Assembly: GCA_963819385.1 (NCBI GenBank)
Contig: CAWFVV010000006.1
Span: 2,666,001-2,730,000, forward strand
Direction of reading: 5' to 3'
Source: JAVDCA01 sp963819385
Lineage (GTDB): Bacteria > Pseudomonadota > Alphaproteobacteria > Rhizobiales > Xanthobacteraceae
Length of the DNA: 64,000 nucleotides
Shown here: piece after piece, positions 34,186 through 43,484 of the stretch
Numbering within the stretch: the stretch's first letter is position 1
Layout: every line of letters begins with the position of its first letter
The notes under the pieces: model-generated
What the model was told of the DNA's origin: nothing
Database searches by the model: none
What the model saw: the letters and a program-made list of their open reading frames with translations, nothing else
Made by a program: the position numbers and the translations under genes

Positions 34186-35544
34186 ATGCGTACGCTGCAC
34201 CAGATCGCCGCGCGGCTCGAGGCGGCCGAACCAAGCCGGGCGCTGATCGACCGCTGCATCGATCGCATCAAGGACCCGACGGGCGAAGGCCCGCGCGTGT
34301 TCCTCAAGATCTATGGCGAGGCGGCGCGCGCCACGGCCGACGCCTATGACGTGATGCGGCGGCGCGGCGCGACGCCCTCGCTGTTCGCCGGCATCCCGGT
34401 CTCGATCAAGGATCTGTTCGATGTCGCCGGCGACATCACGATGTCCGGCTCGATGGCGCTGCGCCAGGCGCCGCCCGCGATGCGCGACGCCGCCGCGGTC
34501 GCCCGCCTGCGCGCGGCAGGGTTCATCCCGATCGGCCGCACCAACATGACCGAGTTCGCGTTCTCGGGGCTCGGGCTCAACCCGCACTACGACACGCCGC
34601 GCAACCCGTATGACCGCAAGACCGGCCGCATCCCGGGCGGCTCGTCGTCCGGCGCGGTGGTCTCGGTCACCGACGGCATGGCCTGCGTCGGCCTCGGCAC
34701 CGACACGGGCGGCTCCTGCCGGATCCCGGCTGCCGTGTGCGGCACCGTCGGCTACAAGTCGACCAAGACCCGGATCCCGACCGACGGCTGCATGCCGCTG
34801 TCGCAGACGCTCGACTTGATCGGCAGCATGGCGCCCTCGGTCGCGTGCTGCGCGCTGATCGACGCGGTGCTCGCCGGCCAGCCGCCGGTCGGACTGCCGG
34901 AGCTTCCGCTCGACGGCTTGCGGCTCGCCGTGCCGCAGACATTGGTGCTCGACGATCTCGACCAGGACGTCTCGCGTGCGTTCGCGGCGGCGCTCTCGGC
35001 GCTCAGCCGCGCCGGCGTGCGCATCAGCGAGATCGCGCTGCGCGAGCTCAATGAGCTCGCGCAGGTCAACGCCAAGGGCGGCTTTGCGGCCGCCGAGGGC
35101 TATGCGGTGCATCGGCCGCTCATGAAGGTGAAAGGCAGCGAATACGACCCGTTCATCCTGGCGCGGATCGAGCGCGGCAAGGACCAGGACGCGGCGGACT
35201 ATATCGAGCTCATGTGGGCGCGCGAGGAGATGATCCGCCGCTTCGACGCGATCACGGCGCCCTATGATGCGCTGATGATGCCGACCGTGCCGATCATCGC
35301 GCCGACGCTGCGCGAGGTCGCGACGCCCGAGGGCGCGCGCGCCGCGAACTACAAGCTGCTGCGCAACACGGGGCTCGCCAATTTCTTCGACCGCTGCTCC
35401 GTCTCGATCCCGTGCCACCACGCGGGCGACGCGCCGGTCGGGCTGATGCTGGTCGGGCCGACGGGTGGCGACCGGCGGCTGCTGACGATCGCGGCCGCGA
35501 TGGAGAAGCTGGTGTCGCCGGAGATCGACGGCGCGCAGGTGTAG
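34186..35544 (+). CDS. Amidase (amidase signature family)
   Basis: 452 residues. Catalytic Lys in PVSIKDLFD, GGSSSGAVVS, and nucleophile loop GLGTDTGGSCRIPAAVCG. The tail LMLVGPTGGDRRLLTIAA matches the family. Start 34186 (MRTLHQIAARLEA) is chosen because the 45 codons before it are proline/arginine-rich and lack protein character, and GGAGGCC precedes the ATG. It is divergent from the DUF2848 gene, so a control region probably lies in 33940-34185. The substrate is unknown. Confidence 0.9.
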   Translation: MRTLHQIAARLEAAEPSRALIDRCIDRIKDPTGEGPRVFLKIYGEAARATADAYDVMRRRGATPSLFAGIPVSIKDLFDVAGDITMSGSMALRQAPPAMRDAAAVARLRAAGFIPIGRTNMTEFAFSGLGLNPHYDTPRNPYDRKTGRIPGGSSSGAVVSVTDGMACVGLGTDTGGSCRIPAAVCGTVGYKSTKTRIPTDGCMPLSQTLDLIGSMAPSVACCALIDAVLAGQPPVGLPELPLDGLRLAVPQTLVLDDLDQDVSRAFAAALSALSRAGVRISEIALRELNELAQVNAKGGFAAAEGYAVHRPLMKVKGSEYDPFILARIERGKDQDAADYIELMWAREEMIRRFDAITAPYDALMMPTVPIIAPTLREVATPEGARAANYKLLRNTGLANFFDRCSVSIPCHHAGDAPVGLMLVGPTGGDRRLLTIAAAMEKLVSPEIDGAQV

Positions 35545-35860
35545 GGCCGATCCCGCTTACATTGGAGAAGCGCAGCGTGGTGCCCGCCGGCTGGCATCGC
35601 CGAGATCCTGTGCGACCCGGGCGAGCGCCGGCGCCGGATCGGCGACATCGCGCTCGAGGCACGGCTTTTCCGATACGAGGGTGGCCGCTGCGGCGCCGCT
35701 TGCGTGTGCGGTCCATCCTTCGAGACGCACGCGCTTCGCGCGTGCTCCTCAGGATGAGGTCGCCAATTTGGCAAACGTGGTCATCTTTTCGCCGGAGATT
35801 TTGCGCCCATACGCCGGTAAGGTGACGGGCAATACAAACGAATCGATCGGCGGGGCGACC
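35545..35860. other. 316-base gap between amidase and transglycosylase genes
   Basis: Contains a short family B palindrome (35714-35759). Bases about 35600-35680 have coding-like composition on the plus strand but no start or stop fitting a gene, so may be a gene remnant. The promoter of the transglycosylase gene probably lies in 35765-35850, where an A/T-richer stretch occurs. Confidence 0.5.
35714..35759. repeat. Family B palindromic element, short copy
   Basis: CATCCTTCGAGACGC and CTCCTCAGGATGAGG flank a hairpin ACGCGC TTC GCGCGT. Confidence 0.75.
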
Positions 35861-37084
35861 ATGCGGCGCACATTGCTGAACCAGGCGGGCCTCGCGCTCG
35901 CGTGTCTCCTCGTCGCGGGCGCGCACGGCGCCGCGGCGGCGACGACGACCTGCCGCAACACCGGCAGCTTCGAAGCCTGGCTCGCCAAGTTCAAGCAGGA
36001 CGCTACCGCCCAGGGCATCTCGCGCAACGCGATCGCCGAGGCCTCGCCGTTCATGGTCTATGACGCCCACATCGTCGGCATCGACCGCGGGCAGAAGTTC
36101 TTCGCGCAGGATTTCCTGCAGTTTTCCGACAAGATGCTGGCGGGCGGCCGCATCCAGAACGGCATCGCGCACATCAAGAAAAACGCCGCCGTGTTCGAGC
36201 ACGCCGAGCGCGAGTTCGGCGTGCCGCCGGCGGTGATCACGGGCTTCTGGGGGCTGGAGAGCGATTTCGGCGCCAACCAGGGCAATTACAACTCGATCCG
36301 CTCGATTACGACGCTCGCCTACGACTGCCGGCGCTCGGACATGTTCCGCGGCCACCTGTTCGACGAATTGCGGCTGATCGAGCGCGGCGACCTCCCGCCG
36401 GCCGAGATGATCGGCTCGTGGGCGGGCGAGCTCGGGCAGACCCAGATGATGCCCTCCGAGTACCTGAAGAACGCGGTCGACTACGACGGCGACGGACGGC
36501 GCAACCTGATCAAGAGCGTGCCCGACGTGATCGGCTCGACCGCGAAATATCTCCTCAGCCTCGGCTGGAAGCGCGGCGAGCCGTGGCTGCAGGAGGTGCG
36601 CGTGGCGACGCAGGTACCGTGGGATCAGGCCGATCTCGCGATCCAGCACACGCGGGCCGAATGGGCGAAGTGGGGCGTGACCTATCCGGGCGGCCGCGCG
36701 CTGCCGGCTGACAATATGCCGGCGTCGCTGCTGCTGCCGATGGGCCGGTTCGGGCCGGCGTTCCTCGCCTATGACAATTTCCAGGTCTATCTCAAGTGGA
36801 ACAACTCGCTCGTCTACTCGACCACCGCGGCCTACTACGCGACGCGTATTGCGGGCGCGCCGGCGATATCGCGCTCGACCGGGGCGGTGCCCAAGGTGAC
36901 GGCCGAGGAGATCGGCGAGATCCAGCGGCTGCTCGCACACGCCGGCTTCGACGTCGGCGCGATCGACGGCAAGGTCGGCATCGCGACCCGCGCGGCCATC
37001 AAGAAGATGCAGATCAAGTTCGGCCTGCCGGCGGATTCCTATCCGTCGCCGGAGTTGCTGGCGCGGTTAAGGGCGGGGCGGTAA
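35861..37084 (+). CDS. Lytic murein transglycosylase (MltB family) with C-terminal peptidoglycan-binding domain
   Basis: 407 residues. Signal peptide (MRRTLLNQAGLALACLLVAG, cleavage near AAA-AT) then the SLT_2 domain: FGVPPAVITGFWGLESDFGA, in which E133 is the expected catalytic Glu, and ELGQTQMMPSEYL. Residues about 345-405 are a PG_binding_1 domain (EIGEIQRLLAHAGFDVGAID, TRAAIKKMQIKFGL). Such enzymes cut the MurNAc-GlcNAc bond in the periplasm and leave a 1,6-anhydro end. There is no lipobox, so it is soluble. It is preceded by a gap with a palindrome and is probably a single transcript. Confidence 0.93.
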   Translation: MRRTLLNQAGLALACLLVAGAHGAAAATTTCRNTGSFEAWLAKFKQDATAQGISRNAIAEASPFMVYDAHIVGIDRGQKFFAQDFLQFSDKMLAGGRIQNGIAHIKKNAAVFEHAEREFGVPPAVITGFWGLESDFGANQGNYNSIRSITTLAYDCRRSDMFRGHLFDELRLIERGDLPPAEMIGSWAGELGQTQMMPSEYLKNAVDYDGDGRRNLIKSVPDVIGSTAKYLLSLGWKRGEPWLQEVRVATQVPWDQADLAIQHTRAEWAKWGVTYPGGRALPADNMPASLLLPMGRFGPAFLAYDNFQVYLKWNNSLVYSTTAAYYATRIAGAPAISRSTGAVPKVTAEEIGEIQRLLAHAGFDVGAIDGKVGIATRAAIKKMQIKFGLPADSYPSPELLARLRAGR

Positions 37085-37115
37085 ATCTGCCGCCTTCCCA
37101 TCCACACACGCGGAT

Positions 37116-37216
37116 GTCATGCCCCGCGAAAGCGGGGCATCCAGTACGCCGCAGCGTCGGTGATGATCGCGCGCGTTCGTGGTTACTGGATCGCCCGCTT
37201 TTCGCGGGCGACGACG
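37116..37216. repeat. Family D palindromic element
   Basis: GTCATGCCCCGCGAAAGCGG hairpin at the left, CATCCAGTA and TACTGGATC as pairing arms, and GCCCGC TTTTC GCGGGC hairpin at the right. A second copy lies at 63865-63949. Confidence 0.8.
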
Positions 37217-37246
37217 CCGAGATTGTTGAGATTCAATACGGCAAGG

Positions 37247-37675
37247 TCATTTGAACAGCAGATAATCCAGCGAATACATCCCGCCGCCTTTCGCCAAAAA
37301 ATACGCGGCCGCGATCGTCCACATCAGGGTATATTCGAGGCCCTGCGTGTTCCAGAACCAGCCGCCCTTGATCCAGCGCTCGCGGCACGACACGAGCAGG
37401 AAAATCACGACCGGAATCGCGGCAAGGCGCGTGAACAAGCCGAGGGCGAGCAGCGGGCCGGCGATCAGCTCGGTCGCCGAGATCGCGGGCGCCCACAGGC
37501 GGCCCGGCCGGTAGCCGTCCGCGTCGAGCTGCTGCGCCAGCATCGCGAGATTGTGGCCCTTCAGCCCGGTGCCGCGGAAGAAGCCGAACGTGACGCGCAG
37601 GCCGTGCGGCACCAGCGCGCCGCCCACGACGACGCGCAGCAGCGCTTCGATCACGGCGTCAGGCGCAACGGTCAT
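37247..37675 (-). CDS. DoxX family membrane protein
   Basis: 142 residues with four hydrophobic helices: about residues 8-28 (ALLRVVVGGALVPHGL), 60-85 (ELIAGPLLALGLFTRLAAIP), 85-100, and 115-135. GLKGHNLAMLAQ and FTRLAAIPVVIFLLVSC match the DoxX/SURF4-like family. Members sit in the inner membrane, and some take part in sulfur or redox chemistry, but most have no known role. The start at 37675 is chosen over 37717. It is convergent with the transglycosylase gene and divergent from the lipocalin-like gene. Confidence 0.82.
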   Translation of the reverse strand: MTVAPDAVIEALLRVVVGGALVPHGLRVTFGFFRGTGLKGHNLAMLAQQLDADGYRPGRLWAPAISATELIAGPLLALGLFTRLAAIPVVIFLLVSCRERWIKGGWFWNTQGLEYTLMWTIAAAYFLAKGGGMYSLDYLLFK

Positions 37676-37839
37676 CGGTTGGACAGTCCATTGCCGCAGG
37701 CGTCCTCTTGGAACCAACGTGTCGATCCGTGCGACCGCGATGCGGATTAGCGCTGGCCGGGCGCCATGACTACCGTACTGTGCGAAACCTGTCGACGCGC
37801 GAACGCATCACGGCCTGCTTGGGCCACCGGGAGAAACAC

Positions 37840-38295
37840 ATGGGAGACACGTCAACGCCGCCTCGTTGCACATCCGCGGCGGGGCCCGAGGCGCTGCTCG
37901 GCAACTGGAAACTCGTGTCGTGGCAGGTGATCGTCGAGGGCGAGCCGCCGCACAATCCGTTCGGGCTGCATCCCAAGGGCTACCTGGTGCTCACCCCGCA
38001 GGGCCGCTCCATCGCCATCACGACCGCCGAGCATCGCGTCGGCGGCATCGGCGACCGCGAGCGGGCGGAGCTGCACCGCTCCATGCTCGCCTATACGGGG
38101 CGCTATCGCATCGAGGGCAGCGACTTCATCACCACGGTCGAGGCGTCGTGGAACGAAACGTGGAACGGAAGCGAGCAGCGCCGGCACTTCCGGGTCGAGG
38201 GCGACATGCTCTACATCGAGTCCGCGGCGGCCCCGAGCATCATCTTCCCGGGCAAGACCGATTACCGCCTGCTGGTGTGGGAACGCGACAAATAA
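37840..38295 (+). CDS. Lipocalin-like domain protein
   Basis: 151 residues. LLGNWKLVSWQVIVEGEPPH at the start, PKGYLVLTPQGRSIAITT, and TGRYRIEGSDFITTVEASWN near the middle match the bacterial lipocalin-like domain (PF13924), a beta-barrel of unknown ligand. Start 37840 is set by the CGGGAGAA site. There is no signal peptide, so the protein is predicted cytoplasmic. No operon partner is obvious; the TauD-type gene follows 116 bases on. Confidence 0.8.
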   Translation: MGDTSTPPRCTSAAGPEALLGNWKLVSWQVIVEGEPPHNPFGLHPKGYLVLTPQGRSIAITTAEHRVGGIGDRERAELHRSMLAYTGRYRIEGSDFITTVEASWNETWNGSEQRRHFRVEGDMLYIESAAAPSIIFPGKTDYRLLVWERDK

Positions 38296-38411
38296 CCGAG
38301 GGCAAGCCGGAACGCCGCAAGGGCCGCGCGCGACGCGTCTAGGCGGTCTGCACCGGGACTGGCATAATGCGGCGACGCCCCATGCCAAGCTCAGCTTGCC
38401 GGGAGATCGCC

Positions 38412-39302
38412 ATGGCGCACGCTCACCCTCGCCCGCGGGACGCGACCCGCGACTGGCCGTTCGAGGCCAAGCCCCTGCATCCTGTGCTCGGCTGCGAGAT
38501 CAGCGGCATCACGCTCGCCGAGGCGGTCTCGCCCGCGCTGTTCGCCAAGGTGTACGAGGCCTTTCTCGACTACCAGCTCATTCTGTTCCACGACGTCGAC
38601 CTGCCGCCGGCGACGCAAGTCGCCTTCGCGCGCAACTTCGGCGACGTGCAGGTGCACGTGCTCAGCCAGTACCACGGCTATCCGCAGCATCCCGAGATCT
38701 ACATGCTGTCCAACCTCGACCGGGACGGCAACCCGAGCGGCAAGCATCCGGACAAGGGCACGCTCTATTGGCACACCGACGGCTCGTGGCGCGACCGGAC
38801 CGGGCAGGCGACGATGATGTATTCCGAGATCGTGCCGGCGGATGGCGGAGAAACTGAATTCGCCGACATGTATTCCGCCTATGATCTGCTCCCGGCCGCC
38901 ATGCGGGCAAGGATCGAAGGCCGCCGCGCCATCCACAATTTCGATTTCTCGCGCACCCGCCGCCATGGCGAGGATCCGTTGACGGCGGAACAGAAGGCCA
39001 AGGTGCCGCCGGTCGCACATCCGATCGTGCGCACGCATCCCGACACCGGACGCAAGGCCATTTTCCTCGGCGATCATGCCGAGACGATCGAGGGCATGGA
39101 CTACGACGAGGGCCGCGCCCTGATCGAAGAGCTCAACCAGGCGATCACGCCGCAGGCCCGCGTCTACACGCACCGTTGGTGCCCGCGCCAATGCATGGTC
39201 TGGGACAACCGCTGCACGCTGCACCGCGCGACCGGCTTCGACGAGGCGCGCCTGAAGCGCGTGATGCGCCGCTGCACGATCATCGGCGACAGGCCGTTCT
39301 GA
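38412..39302 (+). CDS. TauD/TfdA family Fe(II)/2-oxoglutarate dioxygenase
   Basis: 296 residues. The iron-binding HxD is in YWHTDGSW and the distal His in CTLHRATGF, in the right order and spacing for TauD/TfdA. LGCEISGITLAEAVSPALF is the usual N-terminal opening. The family oxidises taurine, sulfonates, 2,4-D and other substrates with 2-oxoglutarate and O2. The start follows GGGAGAT. It is 101 bases before a TctC receptor gene in the same direction, so uptake and oxidation of one substrate may be linked. The substrate cannot be identified. Confidence 0.9.
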   Translation: MAHAHPRPRDATRDWPFEAKPLHPVLGCEISGITLAEAVSPALFAKVYEAFLDYQLILFHDVDLPPATQVAFARNFGDVQVHVLSQYHGYPQHPEIYMLSNLDRDGNPSGKHPDKGTLYWHTDGSWRDRTGQATMMYSEIVPADGGETEFADMYSAYDLLPAAMRARIEGRRAIHNFDFSRTRRHGEDPLTAEQKAKVPPVAHPIVRTHPDTGRKAIFLGDHAETIEGMDYDEGRALIEELNQAITPQARVYTHRWCPRQCMVWDNRCTLHRATGFDEARLKRVMRRCTIIGDRPF

Positions 39303-39403
39303 CGACACGCCCGCGTCAGCATGCGTGACTGCCGCGACATGGTTGCACCTTCCACGCATCCCGGCTGATGCTAGATTGCGGCCAAAATCACCGGAGGAAC
39401 GCC

Positions 39404-40381
39404 ATGGCCGCCAACGATCTCACACGCCGCACGCTGGTTGCCGGGATGGCCGCCGTGCCGTTTGCGCGTGCCGCACGGGCAGACACCAGTTGGCCGAGCC
39501 GGCCCGTGCACGTGATGGTGCCCTATCCGCCGGCCGGCGGCGCCGACACCACGGCGCGCATCCTCTATGCCAAGATCGGCGCCGATCTCGGCCAGCCGTT
39601 CCCGGTCGAGAACCGCGGCGGCGCCGGCGGGACGATCGCCGAGGCACTCATCGCCAAGACGGCGCCCGACGGCTACACGGTGCTGCACGACGCGACCGCC
39701 TTCTCGGTCAACGGCGCGCTCTATCCCCACCTGCCGTTCGACTACCAGAAGGACTTCGATCCGGTCGGCCTCGTCTCGCTGGTGCCGAACATTTTGGTGA
39801 TCACGCCCTCGCTGCCGATAAACACCGTCGCGGACCTGATCGCGTATGCCAAGGCGCAGCCGGGCGGCATCGACATGGCGTCGTCGGGCAACGGCACGCT
39901 GCAACATCTCTGCCTCGAGCTGTTCAAGCGCCAGGCCGGCATCAAGGTGAACCACGTGCCCTACCGCGGCGGCGGGCTCGCGGTCACCGACGTGATGTCG
40001 GGCCAGGTGAAGTTCTTCTTCTCCAACGGCTCCTCGGTCGTGGGCCTGATCCAGGGCGGCAAGCTCAAGGCGATCGCGCATACCGGCAGGGGCCGGCTCG
40101 CGAGCCTGCCCGACATTCCGCCGATTTCGGAGACCTTGCCGGGCTTCGAGGCGTTCGAATGGAACGGCATCTTCGTCCCGCACGGGACGCCGAAGGACGT
40201 CGTGACGAAGCTCAACGCCGCGCTCAATACGGCACTGGTGGCGCCTCAGGTCGCGGACCGGTTCAAGCAACTCAATATCGAGACGCGCCAGAACACGCCG
40301 GAGGAATTCGCACGCTTCGTCGCGGAGCAGACGAAGCTGTGGGGCGGCATCGTCAAGGAAGCCAACATCAAGCTCGGCTAA
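39404..40381 (+). CDS. TctC/Bug solute receptor with twin-arginine-type signal
   Basis: 325 residues. The N-terminus LTRRTLVAGMAAVPFARAAR carries an RR-type signal, suggesting Tat export. VHVMVPYPPAGGADTTAR, ENRGGAGGTIAEALIAKTAP and PDGYTVLHD are Bug signatures. GGAGGAAC lies 5 bases before ATG 39404; the ATG at 39368 lacks one. It is downstream of a TauD-type dioxygenase in the same direction. The ligand is unknown. Confidence 0.92.
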   Translation: MAANDLTRRTLVAGMAAVPFARAARADTSWPSRPVHVMVPYPPAGGADTTARILYAKIGADLGQPFPVENRGGAGGTIAEALIAKTAPDGYTVLHDATAFSVNGALYPHLPFDYQKDFDPVGLVSLVPNILVITPSLPINTVADLIAYAKAQPGGIDMASSGNGTLQHLCLELFKRQAGIKVNHVPYRGGGLAVTDVMSGQVKFFFSNGSSVVGLIQGGKLKAIAHTGRGRLASLPDIPPISETLPGFEAFEWNGIFVPHGTPKDVVTKLNAALNTALVAPQVADRFKQLNIETRQNTPEEFARFVAEQTKLWGGIVKEANIKLG

Positions 40382-40587
40382 GCGGGCCGCATTCGGCGCG
40401 ACTTTTGCGGCACCCTCGCGGGGCGCGCCCGCGGTCGCGAGCGCGCCGAGGGCGTACGCGATATCCTTAACGATTGATTAGTTTTGAGCGCGCTCCGATC
40501 GATGCACCCGCCGATCGGCTGCGGTCCAAGGCGAGTGGAGGCGCGTAGATACAACCAGGGGCGCGCCATACCGACCAGGAGCACGCC
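40382..40587 (+). promoter_or_regulatory. Probable promoter region of the propeller gene
   Basis: The A/T-rich stretch at 40464-40488 (ATATCCTTAACGATTGATTA) stands out from GC-rich flanks. It lies 100 bases before the propeller start, consistent with a promoter. Exact -35 and -10 boxes cannot be told. GACCAGGAGC is the ribosome binding site. Confidence 0.4.
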
Positions 40588-41811
40588 ATGGGTTGGACCC
40601 TGCAACAGATGAATATGCCGGGAGGACAACGCCCCAACGCGCCGGCGGCGGCCGGCCCCCTGAACGTGTCGACTTACACAGGGACGCAGAATCCGCACAG
40701 AAATACCGAACAGCAGCATCTCGGATATCGCGACAGCCAGGGTGTCATCTGGGACGTCTGGTGGAACGGTTTTTGGAACCTGCAGCCCATCAACAATCGC
40801 GGCGGGACTTTCGGGGGCCAGACGGCCGGACCGTTGGCCGTGGCCGGCCCGTTCATAGGCGTTCACGTACACCAGCAGCATTGGGCCTACATCGATTCAG
40901 ACGGATTCCTCTGGGACTCCTGGTACGACGGAAACGGCAACTGGAATCTGCAAAAGATCAACCAGAACGGAAACGTGACCACCAACGGCCCGCTCGCCAT
41001 GACCGGCGTCAACTGGGTCGCGGTCTGGAACGACGGCACGGGTGCGCAAGGGCACTTCACCTACGTGGGGATCGATGGCGCGATCTACGACGCGTTCTCC
41101 GACAACGACCTTTCCGAGGGCCACAAGGCGTGGAACCTGCAGAAAATCAGCGGCGGACCGAATGCGCTGACGAATGGTCCGGCTCCGACGAGCAGCCCGT
41201 TCGAATCCAACTTTCTCAGTGGTCCGACGCAGCAGCACATCGTCTACCAGGGCACGCGGGGCGATATCTACGATTGCTGGTACGACGGGAACGGCCATTG
41301 GAACGCGCAGAAGATCAACAATGGCAATACGACGCCCAATCAAGGACGGACAAATCTTCCACCGGCGGCGCCCGGTACGCGCCCTTACGTGTGGATCAAC
41401 CAGGACGGGACCGAGCAGCATTTCACGTATCTGGGAACCAGCGGGGCGATTTTCGACGCCTACTACGACAGTAAGGACAATGGGTGGCTTGGGCGACAGG
41501 TCACGCTCGGCGCAGGCGCGGTTGGCGGCCTGATCCCGTTGACCAAGGGGCCGGTCTCGGTGAGCGCACCTTTCGAGTGCAACTACGGTGATAGCCAGCA
41601 GCATATCGTCTATCGCGACGCCTCCGGCACCATCCAGGACGCGTGGCGCGACGATAGCGGCAATTGGCAGCAACAGCATATCAACCAAGGGGGCGAGACG
41701 CGGGGGCCGGCTGCCGCCTCCGACGTGTTCGTTTGGGTGACCGGCAATCAGCAGCACTTCGCCTATCTCGATGCGAAGGGAGTGATCTGGGACGCATACT
41801 ACACGAACTGA
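40588..41811 (+). CDS. Seven-repeat beta-propeller protein (PLL-like lectin candidate)
   Basis: 407 residues made almost wholly of seven repeats of pattern QQHxxYxDxxGxIWDxWYDGxGxW. The invariant His is at residues 44, 98, 156, 217, 278, 339 and 390 (spacing 51-61). The last repeat stops at VIWDAYYTN, short of its final strand, whereas the N-terminus GWTLQQMN matches the missing strand seen in other repeats as NWNLQKIN. This is what a velcro-closed seven-bladed propeller needs. It resembles the PLL/PHL/fucose-lectin propellers that bind fucose or O-methylated sugars, but identity is inferred from pattern alone. No signal peptide. GC is lower than in neighbours, suggesting transfer. No operon partner is evident. 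Confidence 0.8.
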   Translation: MGWTLQQMNMPGGQRPNAPAAAGPLNVSTYTGTQNPHRNTEQQHLGYRDSQGVIWDVWWNGFWNLQPINNRGGTFGGQTAGPLAVAGPFIGVHVHQQHWAYIDSDGFLWDSWYDGNGNWNLQKINQNGNVTTNGPLAMTGVNWVAVWNDGTGAQGHFTYVGIDGAIYDAFSDNDLSEGHKAWNLQKISGGPNALTNGPAPTSSPFESNFLSGPTQQHIVYQGTRGDIYDCWYDGNGHWNAQKINNGNTTPNQGRTNLPPAAPGTRPYVWINQDGTEQHFTYLGTSGAIFDAYYDSKDNGWLGRQVTLGAGAVGGLIPLTKGPVSVSAPFECNYGDSQQHIVYRDASGTIQDAWRDDSGNWQQQHINQGGETRGPAAASDVFVWVTGNQQHFAYLDAKGVIWDAYYTN

Positions 41812-41892
41812 ATGCAGGTCAGGCGTGCGCGGCGCCGCTCGGCGATCGCCGGCGGCGCTGTGCGGAAAGGCCCCTGACGCAGCAGGATTCGC

Positions 41893-43461
41893 TCAGGCGG
41901 CGCGCACGGTGCGCAGGAAGTTCTCCACCGCGCCCTTGAGGTGCGCGCTCTCGGTCGCGAGCGAGCGCGCCGAGGCGAGCACCTGCGCGGCGGCGGCACC
42001 GGTCGCGGTTGCGCCCTCGCTCACGTCGGTGATGTTGCCGGCGACCTGCGTGGTGCCCACCGCGGCGTGCTGGACGCTGCGCGCGATCTCCTGCATCGCC
42101 GCGCCCTGCTCCCCGACGCCGTCCGCGATCGAGCCCGCGATCGATCGGATCTGGCCGATGGTCGCGCCGATCTCCTTGATGGCGGACACCGAGTCGGTCG
42201 TGGTGTTCTGGATCTCGGCGATCTGCACCGAGATCTCCTCGGTCGCCTTGGCGGTCTGCGCCGCGAGCGTCTTGACCTCCTGGGCGACCACCGCGAAGCC
42301 CTTGCCGGCCGAGCCGGCGCGCGCCGCCTCGATGGTGGCGTTGAGCGCGAGCAGATTGGTCTGATCGGCGATCGCCGTGATGAGCTTGATCACGTCGCCG
42401 ATGCGGCTTGCCGCCTGCGACAGCCGGGCGACGCGCGCGTCGGTCTCGCCGGCCTGGCCGGCCGCCTTGCCGGCGATCTCGTTCGACTGCTCGACCTGGC
42501 GCGCGATCTCGCGCACCGACGCGGTCAGCTCCTCGGCGGCCGACGCCACCGTCTGCACGTTCACCGACGCCTGTTCGGAGGCGCTGGCAACGTCGGTGGA
42601 GAGGCGCTGCGTCGTCTCGGCGGTGCCCGTCAGCGTCGCGGCCGCCGCCTGCAATTCGGTCGAGGCGGCCGACACGTGGTCGACGATGCCGCCGATGGTC
42701 GCCTGAAACTGGTCGGCGATCTCCACCATCGTCTTGCGCCGCTCGGCCTCGGCCGCGTGCCGCTGCTCGCCGCTGTCGCGCCGCGCCCGCTCGCCCTCGA
42801 TCAGGCTGTCCTTGAAGATCGTGAGCGAATGGGCCATCTGGCCGATCTCGTCCTTGCGGCGGGTGCCCGGGATATCGACGCCGTAGTCGCCGCTCGCGAG
42901 CGTGTGCATGACGCGGGTCGTCGCCACCACGGGCCGCGAGATCGAATAGGCCGTGACGGTGGCGCTGACGGCGCCGATGAGGACGGCGGCGATCACCATG
43001 ATCAGGAAGGTGAGCCGCGCGAACCGCGCCTCGGCTTCGGCGGCGGCGCGGAAGTTGTACCCGTAGGCGCTCGCGCCCTCGGCCATCACGTCGAGCGCGT
43101 CGTCGACCTCCTGCGGCTTCGGGGCGCTGGCGCCGCCTTTCTGCCACGCCTGCATGGCCGCGAGCGCCTTGTCGACCGCGTCGCGGTCGTTGGCGGGCAT
43201 GCGGTCGTGCACGACCGCGATCTCGGCGGCGAGCGCGGTCATCTCGCGCTCGACGGTGGCCTTGTCGCCCGCTTGCGCGCGCGCGGCCGCAAAATGCACC
43301 TGCGCGGAGCGCGCGCTGCTCAACGCCATCAGCGGGCCGTCATAGAGCCGCACGACCTGCGTGCTGGTCCGCGACACCATCTGCATGCCGTAGAGCGCCG
43401 TCGCCGCCGCGAGGACGACGACGATGCCGAACGCGAGATAAAGCTTTGTTGCGAGGCGCAT
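41893..43461 (-). CDS. Methyl-accepting chemotaxis protein
   Basis: 522 residues. TM1 at about 7-27, a periplasmic helical sensor to about 148, TM2 at about 149-173, HAMP at about 174-230, then the signalling domain with the conserved hairpin IADQTNLLALNATIEAARAG followed by GKGFAVVAQEVKTLA. This class passes periplasmic signals to CheA/CheW. Start 43461 is chosen because the residues before it, to 43791, are an arginine-rich antisense of the cupredoxin gene. It is the last gene of a group with the cupredoxin, a secreted unknown and a di-heme peroxidase, so it may sense redox or copper state. Confidence 0.94.
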   Translation of the reverse strand: MRLATKLYLAFGIVVVLAAATALYGMQMVSRTSTQVVRLYDGPLMALSSARSAQVHFAAARAQAGDKATVEREMTALAAEIAVVHDRMPANDRDAVDKALAAMQAWQKGGASAPKPQEVDDALDVMAEGASAYGYNFRAAAEAEARFARLTFLIMVIAAVLIGAVSATVTAYSISRPVVATTRVMHTLASGDYGVDIPGTRRKDEIGQMAHSLTIFKDSLIEGERARRDSGEQRHAAEAERRKTMVEIADQFQATIGGIVDHVSAASTELQAAAATLTGTAETTQRLSTDVASASEQASVNVQTVASAAEELTASVREIARQVEQSNEIAGKAAGQAGETDARVARLSQAASRIGDVIKLITAIADQTNLLALNATIEAARAGSAGKGFAVVAQEVKTLAAQTAKATEEISVQIAEIQNTTTDSVSAIKEIGATIGQIRSIAGSIADGVGEQGAAMQEIARSVQHAAVGTTQVAGNITDVSEGATATGAAAAQVLASARSLATESAHLKGAVENFLRTVRAA

Positions 43462-43484
43462 GGCGTGCCGAGGCCGCCGACCGT

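Noticed and set aside
39325..40470. Alternative frame over the second TctC gene
   Set aside because: Shadow of a gene with an intact Tat-type signal and Bug motifs.
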